Assembly (NCBI GenBank): GCA_003175915.1
Contig: PSRH01000238.1
Location: 1 to 13,183 of the forward strand
Length of the DNA stretch: 13,183 bases
Direction: 5' to 3'
Origin: Candidatus Melainabacteria bacterium
Lineage (GTDB): Bacteria; Cyanobacteriota; Vampirovibrionia; Obscuribacterales; Obscuribacteraceae
A program made the translations under genes and the position numbers. The notes beneath the pieces are model-generated. The model worked only from the letters and a program-made list of their open reading frames with translations, made no database searches and was not told the DNA's origin. The first letter of the stretch is position 1, and the number at the start of each line of letters is the position of its first letter. Positions 7,649-13,183 of the stretch are shown here, in pieces.

Positions 7649-7928
7649 AGACTGCACCCCTTTAAGAGCTGTTCGTCCGTCTGTTTCGCACCGTGCCCAA
7701 TCGCGTGGTCGTTCCCAATACAAGACGCCATCAGTCATATTTCGCTACGGGGATTAGAGCACAAACTTCTGAAAATGACTAGCTTGCTAATTCTCAATAG
7801 CTCAGCCGTACTCATGCGGCTGAGAGCCGCTACTAATGTGGACCAGCCGCGCTGGAACGCTAGCCGGGGTGGGAACATCAGTAATCGGCCAAGAGTCCTT
7901 AAATCAGCTAATCTAACGGAGACAGGTT
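7649..7928. other. Divergent intergenic region, 280 bases
   Basis: This is the largest gap in the window, or 190 bases if the DUF4375 gene starts at 7738. It carries the competing stems described separately at 7801-7855 and the SD of the next gene. I see no convincing -35/-10 pair for either direction and no further reading frame with coding character. Confidence 0.5.
7801..7855 (+). promoter_or_regulatory. Structured leader with mutually exclusive stems
   Basis: CTCAGCCG (7801-7808) pairs perfectly with CGGCTGAG (7817-7824). The same right arm can instead form GCGGCT/AGCCGC (7816-7821 with 7825-7830) or GCGGCTG/CAGCCGC (7816-7822 with 7844-7850). CCAGC/GCTGG (7843-7847 with 7851-7855) competes with the last pairing. 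Such alternatives are seen in RNA switches, but no known riboswitch core is recognisable. A protein-binding operator is the other option. Confidence 0.4.
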
Positions 7929-8141
7929 ATGAAAGGACTGTTGATTTCCGGTTTTGTTTTTGGATTCCTTCTCGGTATCTGTAGCACAATGGCCAAAGCC
8001 GACAAAGTTGCAGAAGGAAAAGCACCGTTCATGGTTGAGAAGGGAACTGGCAAGAAATTCTATGTGCGTCCGGTTGTGCACCATTTCCGGGCACCACATT
8101 TAGCCAGCAATCCAAAAGCGCACTACAAGACGAACAAGTAG
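7929..8141 (+). CDS. Small exported peptide, 70 residues
   Basis: ATG 7929 has GGAG (7918-7921) seven bases upstream, which is strong support for a real gene. Residues 1-24 form a signal peptide: MKG, a hydrophobic run (LLISGFVFGFLLGICSTM), and cleavage after AKA. The mature peptide of about 46 residues is very basic and His/Lys rich, with KKFYVRPVVHHFRAPH and an end HYKTNK, and no cysteine. It could bind metal, nucleic acid or an anionic surface polymer, but nothing identifies a role. The structured leader at 7801-7855 lies upstream. The gene converges on a TPR membrane protein after 46 bases. Confidence 0.65.
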   Translation: MKGLLISGFVFGFLLGICSTMAKADKVAEGKAPFMVEKGTGKKFYVRPVVHHFRAPHLASNPKAHYKTNK

Positions 8142-8187
8142 AGTATGGTCCAGACGAGAGTCCGGACTGCCGGCAAACACTCCCCAG

Positions 8188-9273
8188 CTACTCCGTACTG
8201 GGCTTCTTTTGCCGCTTCAAACAGAGCAGTTGTTGATAAGCCCGCTGCGTATCGTGATACTGCCTGCTGTTAGTCCCATAAAGTTGCGCCCTCACGGACA
8301 ACGCCTTCAAATAATATTGTTCTGATTCCTCCAACCGTCCACTCTGCCTCAATACGGTCGCTAGTCCCGTCAGTGCGCGTCCTGTTGGCGCCGGGCCGCC
8401 CGGAGCTTGTGAAAGTGCGATCGATTTGCGATACCAATATTCGGCCTTATCAAATTTGTTCTGGCGAACATTCAGGTCGGCCAGGTCCGAGTACAGGGCA
8501 CCTACTGGACCACTGACCGCCCCGAACACCCGTATGCGCACGTTCAGGATGTCCATATAAAGCTTTTCTGCCCGGGCAAATTCTTTGTGCTCCACGTAAG
8601 CTCCAGCTAAAACTTCCAGAGTTGCGGCCGGGTGAAACCCGACCAGTTGCGAGCCTGGGATGCAGTACAGGGCTACCGTCAACGGCGTATTGCCAAAGGC
8701 GGCAGTAGCAAAAGCACTGAAGTCGACAGTAACCAGGATAACCAGGATTGCGAGCACTGCTAGCTTGATATTTTCAAAGATAGCGACCGAGCGCTTCAAA
8801 CCGGACAGGCATCCACTCGCCCACCTAGGCGATCTTGGTAACTTGGAACGAAACCTGAAAGCACTGGCTAGAATCAGAAATATTGATATTGTAAAAACAA
8901 TCAATTCGGCGCAAACCGCACAGGCCAGGTCAGGTTTCGGGCATGCCCAGAGAAAAGTCGCACAGTAAATCAGAAACATGACACCCAGGTATGCACTGAG
9001 TACCCGATTGGCCCGTGATATCGTCTCGGTGCTCGGAACGTCGAGGTCGAGGGAACCGATTATCTCGGCAAAGAGATTACCCGTTCGGCGCTGCTTGATC
9101 TGCCGGCGCAAGAGATTGTTTTCGACGGCTTGTGCAATTTGCTCGTCCGTCATATTCGACAGGTCATGAACAGTAACTTTGCAATGCCGGCACAGACACA
9201 CCGTTTCATTTTTTGGCACGCCGCCCCACAGCATGCCTGGCCATTTAATAGTAGAGAAGAATCGCTTGCTCAT
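8188..9273 (-). CDS. Cys-cluster, three-TM, TPR membrane protein
   Basis: The product has 361 residues; ATG 9273 has AGGTGG (9280-9285) six bases upstream. The N-terminus carries Cys26, Cys28, His30 and Cys31, then VTVHDLSNMTDEQIAQAVE (33-51). From memory this resembles a short domain in other phyla where a Cys pair precedes V-x-D-F/L-x-x-M-T-x-x-E. Membrane segments are likely at about 91-110, 117-139 and 169-189, which would put the C-terminal part outside. Residues 215-335 hold three TPRs of the long 42-residue kinesin-light-chain spacing (for example LNVRQNKFDKAEYWYRKSIAL). TPRs bind partners, and the Cys cluster may bind a metal. The exact function is unknown. Confidence 0.75.
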   Translation of the reverse strand: MSKRFFSTIKWPGMLWGGVPKNETVCLCRHCKVTVHDLSNMTDEQIAQAVENNLLRRQIKQRRTGNLFAEIIGSLDLDVPSTETISRANRVLSAYLGVMFLIYCATFLWACPKPDLACAVCAELIVFTISIFLILASAFRFRSKLPRSPRWASGCLSGLKRSVAIFENIKLAVLAILVILVTVDFSAFATAAFGNTPLTVALYCIPGSQLVGFHPAATLEVLAGAYVEHKEFARAEKLYMDILNVRIRVFGAVSGPVGALYSDLADLNVRQNKFDKAEYWYRKSIALSQAPGGPAPTGRALTGLATVLRQSGRLEESEQYYLKALSVRAQLYGTNSRQYHDTQRAYQQLLCLKRQKKPSTE

Positions 9274-9345
9274 AGCTGGCCACCTGTGGACGGCCAGCGT
9301 ATCGAGGGCTAATGTGAATTGGACCGGCCATCAACCGAGAACTAT

Positions 9346-9375
9346 ATTATGCACCGCAACCGGGCTGAGGTACAA
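9346..9375 (-). promoter_or_regulatory. Possible sigma70-like promoter
   Basis: On the minus strand TTGTAC (9370-9375) is followed after 18 bases by CATAAT (9346-9351). Transcription would begin near 9339, about 65 bases before the TPR gene start at 9273. It rests on motif matching only. Confidence 0.3.
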
Positions 9376-9432
9376 TCGCCTAGATCGGACTGCAGTGGGA
9401 ATACCCGCAGACCTTTTCTGCAGGTCCAACTT

Positions 9433-9912
9433 CTATGGAACTGGTGCCGGTCCAGGCTTTTCGAATCTCGTCAAGTCAATACAAGTGATGGTCGCCCCCT
9501 CGCGCTTGTGCGCGTTAATTTGAACCACGTCATTTCCCTTACGAGCAATTACCTGATAAAAATCGTTAGTCTGGAGTTGCTGGTCGCGCTCGTCAATCTT
9601 CCATCCAGCAGCTTTCAGTTTTTCCGCATAATAAGTACCAATCGTCGGCAAGCTATCACCGATCGGCTCAACCTCCGTGTAAACGTTCGTCTGAATGGTT
9701 CCAGTTGGAAGGTTATCCTTGGATATATTTATGACCTTGGCACCGGGATACAGTGCGAGCGGGAAGTCAGCGGGAATTTGCTTGGCCAGGTCCTGGGTTC
9801 TTTTGTTGTCGCCGGCCTTTTCGGTTTTTTCAGGACCAGGACGATTGTCAGTGCCAGCGGAGCAGCCAGACACAACGAGCCCCAGGCAGATTGCCACTAT
9901 TCCATGCTTCAT
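9433..9912 (-). CDS. Small lipoprotein of unknown function
   Basis: The product has 159 residues from ATG 9912. A TTG at 9930 is possible but would add six charged residues before the signal. The signal ends in the lipobox VVSGC, so Cys17 should be lipidated. A polar linker rich in Lys, Glu and Asn follows. Then comes a compact domain with FPLALYPGAKVI, a YTEVEP strand region and YYAEKLKAAGWKI. This Pro-x-Tyr-Pro-Gly-Ala start with a later L-x-x-x-GW helix is a pattern I recall from short bacterial lipoproteins and secreted proteins of unknown role. The gene starts 18 bases after the stop of the secreted-protein gene, so the two are very likely co-transcribed and may act together in the envelope. 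Confidence 0.7.
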   Translation of the reverse strand: MKHGIVAICLGLVVSGCSAGTDNRPGPEKTEKAGDNKRTQDLAKQIPADFPLALYPGAKVINISKDNLPTGTIQTNVYTEVEPIGDSLPTIGTYYAEKLKAAGWKIDERDQQLQTNDFYQVIARKGNDVVQINAHKREGATITCIDLTRFEKPGPAPVP

Positions 9913-9930
9913 ACCTTCCCGCTCAGACAA

Positions 9931-10944
9931 CTACATCACCTGGAGCGAATCTAGAAACTTGTTGGCACCCTCAGTATCGGGCTTCTCCAGCTTGCTTTCG
10001 AAGGTCAGCTCATAGAGCGCGTCCTTAATCCAGTAGACGCGCCCCATTAATACGGTGCCGTCCTCTCCACGAATTTGAAATTGCCGACCAGGCGACCCAG
10101 CTAAATCAATATACTTTTGCTCAATAAGTTTGCCCGAGAGCGAACGCGTTCGTACGTCCACGGTATCGTCGAGATTCTTTTTCGGATCGTTAAACCACTT
10201 GCTCAGCGTCTCTGGCTCATAGGTGGTGCAAGCCGCTCGATATGTTTCTTTGTTATCGTCTGAGTCAAGTCGCTTTCCCTCAGCGCCGCATTGAAAAAAG
10301 TGCTGGCAGGTTTTTATGTCGGCAGTATTTTTCACGACGCCATAGACATCGGGGTCAAGCATGGCGTCTTTACCACATTGTTGTAAAAGAGCCTGCGCAC
10401 CTGGTTCTGGTTCGTTTGGCAACATGACAGACCAGTTGCTCTTTGGGAGTGAGAAACGCTGCCAACCAAATTTGTAGGGTGGTGTAGCTGCCTCGTCTTT
10501 TTCAGGCATGACGGCATAAAAGATGCCATCCTTCTCGCCAATCGGAAACGAAGTCGAGGAAGTTCCATCTTTTGTTACCGCAGTCAATTTGACAACATTG
10601 GTTGGCTTCAGGCTTGGTTTGTAAAACGCCCCATCAGGGCCCATACTCGATTCAGTCTGTTTGCCTTCCACAGGCAAAATTTCGAACTTGTTATACTGAG
10701 TTCCCGACGTCATTTCTGCCTCAGTCATCTCCTCAATGAAATCTTGCATCTTGGACTTGGTTGCTGCTCCATAGCGCAATTTCTTAAGCGCAGCTGAGTC
10801 CTTCTTGTTGAACGCTGCCATGTATTGCTCGGCGAATTCCTGCGCAGACTTCGGCCCCTCTGCCAGTGCCGCCGAGGGCGACATTGCTAACAGAAATGCG
10901 ATGCCCAACTTGAACCAGCTCGATCCCAATTGTTTTGCAGTCAT
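9931..10944 (-). CDS. Secreted two-part protein, NTF2-like N-terminal part
   Basis: The product has 337 residues. ATG 10944 is chosen because GGGGAG (10952-10957) lies seven bases upstream and a signal peptide follows directly, with cleavage after ALA near residue 28; ATG 11022 would add 26 residues before it. The mature N-terminus (SAQEFAEQYMAAFNKKDSAALKKL) resembles the first helices of NTF2/SnoaL-like folds. The C-terminal half (about residue 170 on) holds four cysteines (QQCG, KTCQ, FQCG, AACT). It ends with GSPGRQFQI, GRVYWIKDALYELTF and ANKFLDSLQV, a pattern I recall from secreted proteins of unknown role in Acidobacteria and Planctomycetes. It is probably periplasmic with disulfides and co-expressed with the downstream lipoprotein. 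No enzymatic motif is seen. Confidence 0.65.
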   Translation of the reverse strand: MTAKQLGSSWFKLGIAFLLAMSPSAALAEGPKSAQEFAEQYMAAFNKKDSAALKKLRYGAATKSKMQDFIEEMTEAEMTSGTQYNKFEILPVEGKQTESSMGPDGAFYKPSLKPTNVVKLTAVTKDGTSSTSFPIGEKDGIFYAVMPEKDEAATPPYKFGWQRFSLPKSNWSVMLPNEPEPGAQALLQQCGKDAMLDPDVYGVVKNTADIKTCQHFFQCGAEGKRLDSDDNKETYRAACTTYEPETLSKWFNDPKKNLDDTVDVRTRSLSGKLIEQKYIDLAGSPGRQFQIRGEDGTVLMGRVYWIKDALYELTFESKLEKPDTEGANKFLDSLQVM

Positions 10945-11041
10945 AAAACTTCTCCCCGATTGCCGTCCAAGAAGCTTAGCCTTTCTCGCCCATTCAATGG
11001 TCAAGGGGACACCTGTTGACATGTCCCATCAGCTTCTTGCA

Positions 11042-11749
11042 TCACATAAAGTTGGGGTGCCGACGGAATAAATCGAGCATAAGCATAAGGGCCGCCGTAT
11101 CTGTAAGCAGTCCGTGCGTAATCGCTGTAGTGATAATCGAGCCTGTTTTCCGGTAAACAATTGCCAGGAAGGCACCATATAGTGCTAGTACGAAAATACC
11201 AACTTCGGCGTAGCCGGGAAACAACACCAGGCGAAAAATTCCATAGTGGAAGGCGGCATAAACCAGGGAAGACCAGATGATACCGAAGTGTTTAACTGGA
11301 AACTTGATTGCGTCCACAGCGTTAAGAACCACTCCCCGCCAGAAAAGCTCTTCAACGACCGGGTTCACAACAACCGCATAGATGCTGATCGGCCAGAAAA
11401 GATTCCCGAACCATCCCTGCTGTTTCATGAGCAAAAGCGTTTGCTCATCGGACAGAAGTTTGCGACCAATCAGCTCATAACCGCCAACCGCTACGGTACT
11501 AAAGAAGATTGCCAGCAAAAAGAGCAGCGCCAATTGCTTTGGCGTCGGTAAGCGCAAACTCTCCTGCCAAAGTGTTCTACCCCAGATGATCGCCGGCAGC
11601 AAACACAAGCCATGGTACAGAAAGTAAGCCCAGACGGCACTCCCGATAATGTACACGCCGACCCAAATGGCAAGACACGGAAGAAGGGACCAGAGCAAAA
11701 TCCCTGTCACTTGAGCTGCGTTAGGAGGAGTTGATGGGTTGGCATCCAT
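11042..11749 (-). CDS. CPBP-family intramembrane protease (CAAX-like)
   Basis: The product has 235 residues with about six to eight hydrophobic segments. Motif 1 is clear: NPVVEELFWRG with Glu133, Glu134 and Arg138. Motif 2 is VYAAFH with His168, although the usual Phe four residues earlier is Tyr164. Motif 3 is THGLLTD with His212; the usual Asn or Asp at +4 is Thr216, with Asp217 just after. Family members cleave membrane-embedded or prenylated substrates, and some protect against bacteriocins or process peptides. ATG 11749 is the only plausible start. It has no SD and follows TAAACT closely, so a very short leader is possible. The secreted-protein gene follows after 97 bases on the same strand. 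Confidence 0.85.
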   Translation of the reverse strand: MDANPSTPPNAAQVTGILLWSLLPCLAIWVGVYIIGSAVWAYFLYHGLCLLPAIIWGRTLWQESLRLPTPKQLALLFLLAIFFSTVAVGGYELIGRKLLSDEQTLLLMKQQGWFGNLFWPISIYAVVVNPVVEELFWRGVVLNAVDAIKFPVKHFGIIWSSLVYAAFHYGIFRLVLFPGYAEVGIFVLALYGAFLAIVYRKTGSIITTAITHGLLTDTAALMLMLDLFRRHPNFM

Positions 11750-11844
11750 GAGTGCAATAGTTTACTAGGGACTCGCCCATACGTCCCCGTACACCGGGCA
11801 GGACTTCATCATTGAGTTTTTCAGTCTGAAACACTAAAATTCGT

Positions 11845-12384
11845 TCAAACACCATCAAGCAATTTCATCGCCCGATTTACATGAGCGCGGGCACCTCTCA
11901 TGTAAGACTTCGCTTTCTTTCGGTGGCTAAGCGCCGCGGCATCTATTGATTTGACAAGCGCTTCATCTGCACGGCTCAAATTCAGAAGAGCCCGGGGAAT
12001 CTCCGGAAATACCGGCGTTCCGTCTGCGCCCAGGAGTAGCTCGCAACTGGATATCAACTTGTCATTCTTAGCTTTCCAAAGATGTTCTTTCGCCTTCCAG
12101 TCAGAGACTAATTGATCATCTGCCACCGTATCGTCAAAGTATAAAATGCTATCCACGACACTCTGAGCGCTGTCGATTAGTTGTTGACACTCAGCGACAG
12201 ATACGCGGCCGTCATCCAAGTTCGGGCATTTGCCCTGGAGCGTAATCTCCGTCGGTTCAGTTGTTGTTTCTTGAGCCGGAGGAGTAGGCTCATCCTTTGA
12301 TGACTGTCGGATCTGTTGATGGTTCGTACAGCCGGCAGCAAAAATCAGAACCAAACTGCATAGAACAATTCGGTGCGTTCTCAT
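11845..12384 (-). CDS. Lipoprotein of unknown function
   Basis: The product has 179 residues. The signal peptide ends in the lipobox FAAGC, so Cys19 should carry the lipid anchor. A linker rich in Thr, Pro and Glu (about 28-48) is followed by a helical domain of about 130 residues with three cysteines (GKCPN, VAECQQ, ISSCEL). Its second half is rich in Ala, Leu, Lys and Arg (SIDAAALSHRKKAKSYMRGARAHVNRA). No family is recognised. The start at ATG 12384 has no SD; TATCAT lies 14 bases before it and could be a -10 box with a very short leader, but no -35 matches. It may be a stand-alone gene, as gaps of about 95 and 120 bases separate it from both same-strand neighbours. Confidence 0.65.
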   Translation of the reverse strand: MRTHRIVLCSLVLIFAAGCTNHQQIRQSSKDEPTPPAQETTTEPTEITLQGKCPNLDDGRVSVAECQQLIDSAQSVVDSILYFDDTVADDQLVSDWKAKEHLWKAKNDKLISSCELLLGADGTPVFPEIPRALLNLSRADEALVKSIDAAALSHRKKAKSYMRGARAHVNRAMKLLDGV

Positions 12385-12504
12385 AACAACACGGATTAAT
12401 GATATTGTTTTCGTCCGATTCGATGGTTTATCCTACGGATGCCCCACCACTACCAAAGTATCATCGTTTCGGATCGAGAATGTTAGGAACGCGTATCTTC
12501 GCTG

Positions 12505-13183
12505 TTATTTCGAAGAGACAGTTTGATAGGGAAGGGCAACGCGATAGTAAACTCCGGGCCCAGGTTCGTATTTATCCAGGACCTTATCGACGTAGCCAGT
12601 GTTGATCAACTCTGTTAGGGCCGTGTCCAGCATGGACTTGAAGGCCGGCTCGCCAATCTTGAACATCATCGTGTTTGACTCAATTGCGATCGGCTTCTTC
12701 GATATATTCCTTATTGTGCCGGGATTGTTCTTCAAAAATAACACCGCGAGGCTCGGGTCATTTAGGGTCACGTCTGCCTTTTTAGTGGCAACATCAAGAA
12801 ATACTTGACCGCCGTCGCACAAATCCGGGTGCGTAAGTCTATGCGCTTTTGGAAAACAACTTTTGGCCATCTCCTGATTGACGTATCCGTCGATAGTTGC
12901 GATAGTCACCTTATCGGAATTTATCGCTTGCAGGTTGTCGAATCTGTGATCATTAGCGCGTACGTAGACGTTTAGAGCATTATAGAAAAGCGGCGTTGAA
13001 AAACTGGCATGTCTACCTCGGCTAGCATTCGGCCAGACTCCTGTGGGGACAAGGTCATAACGACCCGTCTCTAAGCCCTCAATTATGCTGCCCCAGCCAA
13101 CTTCTTCCTTCCAGTCTATTTTGAGCCCCAGATTCTTTCCGGCTTCATCTAAAATTTCCACGAAAATACCCGACAATTTGCCA
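12505..13183 (-). CDS. Family-3 periplasmic solute-binding protein, 5' end missing
   Basis: The frame runs off the right edge, so the signal peptide and first residues are not visible; the TTG at 13176 is an internal Leu in GKLSGIFVEIL. That motif, YDLVPTGVWPNASRGRHASFSTPLFY, VYVRAND, the segment ATIDGYVNQEM, DVTLNDPSLAVLFLKNN, and an end with ALTELINTGYVDKVLDKY are the hallmarks of bacterial extracellular solute-binding family 3 (PBP type II). The Arg in ASRGRH may correspond to the residue that grips a ligand carboxylate in amino-acid-binding relatives. It could deliver amino acids or similar small solutes to an ABC importer. No permease or ATPase lies inside the window. It might also be a stand-alone sensor-type binding protein. 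Confidence 0.85.
   Translation of the reverse strand, partial: GKLSGIFVEILDEAGKNLGLKIDWKEEVGWGSIIEGLETGRYDLVPTGVWPNASRGRHASFSTPLFYNALNVYVRANDHRFDNLQAINSDKVTIATIDGYVNQEMAKSCFPKAHRLTHPDLCDGGQVFLDVATKKADVTLNDPSLAVLFLKNNPGTIRNISKKPIAIESNTMMFKIGEPAFKSMLDTALTELINTGYVDKVLDKYEPGPGVYYRVALPYQTVSSK

Noticed and set aside
7816..7827. GGCTGAGA resembling part of a TPP (THI-box) riboswitch
   Set aside because: The second conserved TPP segment (CTGAT...GGATAATGCC) is missing downstream and the gene that follows is not a thiamine gene.
8159..8168. Ten-base palindrome AGTCCGGACT between convergent genes
   Set aside because: It has no loop or T run, so it is not a terminator, and it is short enough to be chance.
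9406..9430. Inverted GACCT/AGGTC pair after the lipoprotein stop
   Set aside because: The stem is only five bases and no T run follows on the minus strand, so a terminator call is not supported.
1..13183. Defence island, CRISPR, prophage, insertion sequence or tRNA gene
   Set aside because: I found no repeat-spacer pattern, transposase, integrase, terminal inverted repeats, cloverleaf or defence effector. A systematic search with profile tools could still reveal something subtle.

Overview
The window reads as ordinary bacterial chromosome. It is gene-dense, about half G+C by eye, uses the standard code, and mixes ATG, GTG and TTG starts with Shine-Dalgarno (SD) sites of variable quality. There is no rRNA, tRNA, CRISPR array, transposase, integrase or phage gene. 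The organism cannot be fixed from sequence alone. Membrane-anchored TPR proteins, a TadE/TadG-like pilin-type protein, several lipoproteins and a Cys-cluster domain fused to TPRs would suit a Candidatus Obscuribacterales/Melainabacteria-like or Acidobacteria-like genome. That placement is a low-confidence guess.

Positions 1-3802 hold four genes on the plus strand: the C-terminal part of a subtilisin-like (S8) protease cut by the window edge, an unrecognised secreted protein, a single-pass TadE/TadG-like protein, and a GT4-type glycosyltransferase with a long C-terminal coiled coil. Two small hairpins sit immediately before the ribosome site of the second gene. The glycosyltransferase ends one base from the convergent stop of a PIG-L/LmbE-like deacetylase (3804-4616, minus). 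That deacetylase follows, and is probably translationally coupled to, a large membrane-anchored TPR protein (4627-6189, minus). The glycosyltransferase and deacetylase together suggest surface-glycan work. The deacetylase has an altered metal-site motif.

Positions 6190-8141: an epoxide-hydrolase-like alpha/beta hydrolase (plus) starts back to back with the TPR gene. It converges on a DUF4375/DMP19-like protein (minus). A 280-base gap follows whose repeated CAGCCG/CGGCTG segments can form competing hairpins upstream of a 70-residue exported peptide (plus).

Positions 8188-13183 are all minus strand: a Cys-cluster plus three-TM plus TPR protein; a run made of a CPBP intramembrane protease, a secreted NTF2-like/unknown protein and a small lipoprotein; a second lipoprotein; and the C-terminal part of a family-3 periplasmic solute-binding protein cut by the right edge.

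Most products appear to be exported, lipidated or membrane-bound, so the window is mainly about the cell envelope. I found no clear new defence or mobile system. The points most worth checking are the variant deacetylase site, the competing-hairpin leader before the small peptide, and the Cys-cluster domain on the TPR membrane protein.
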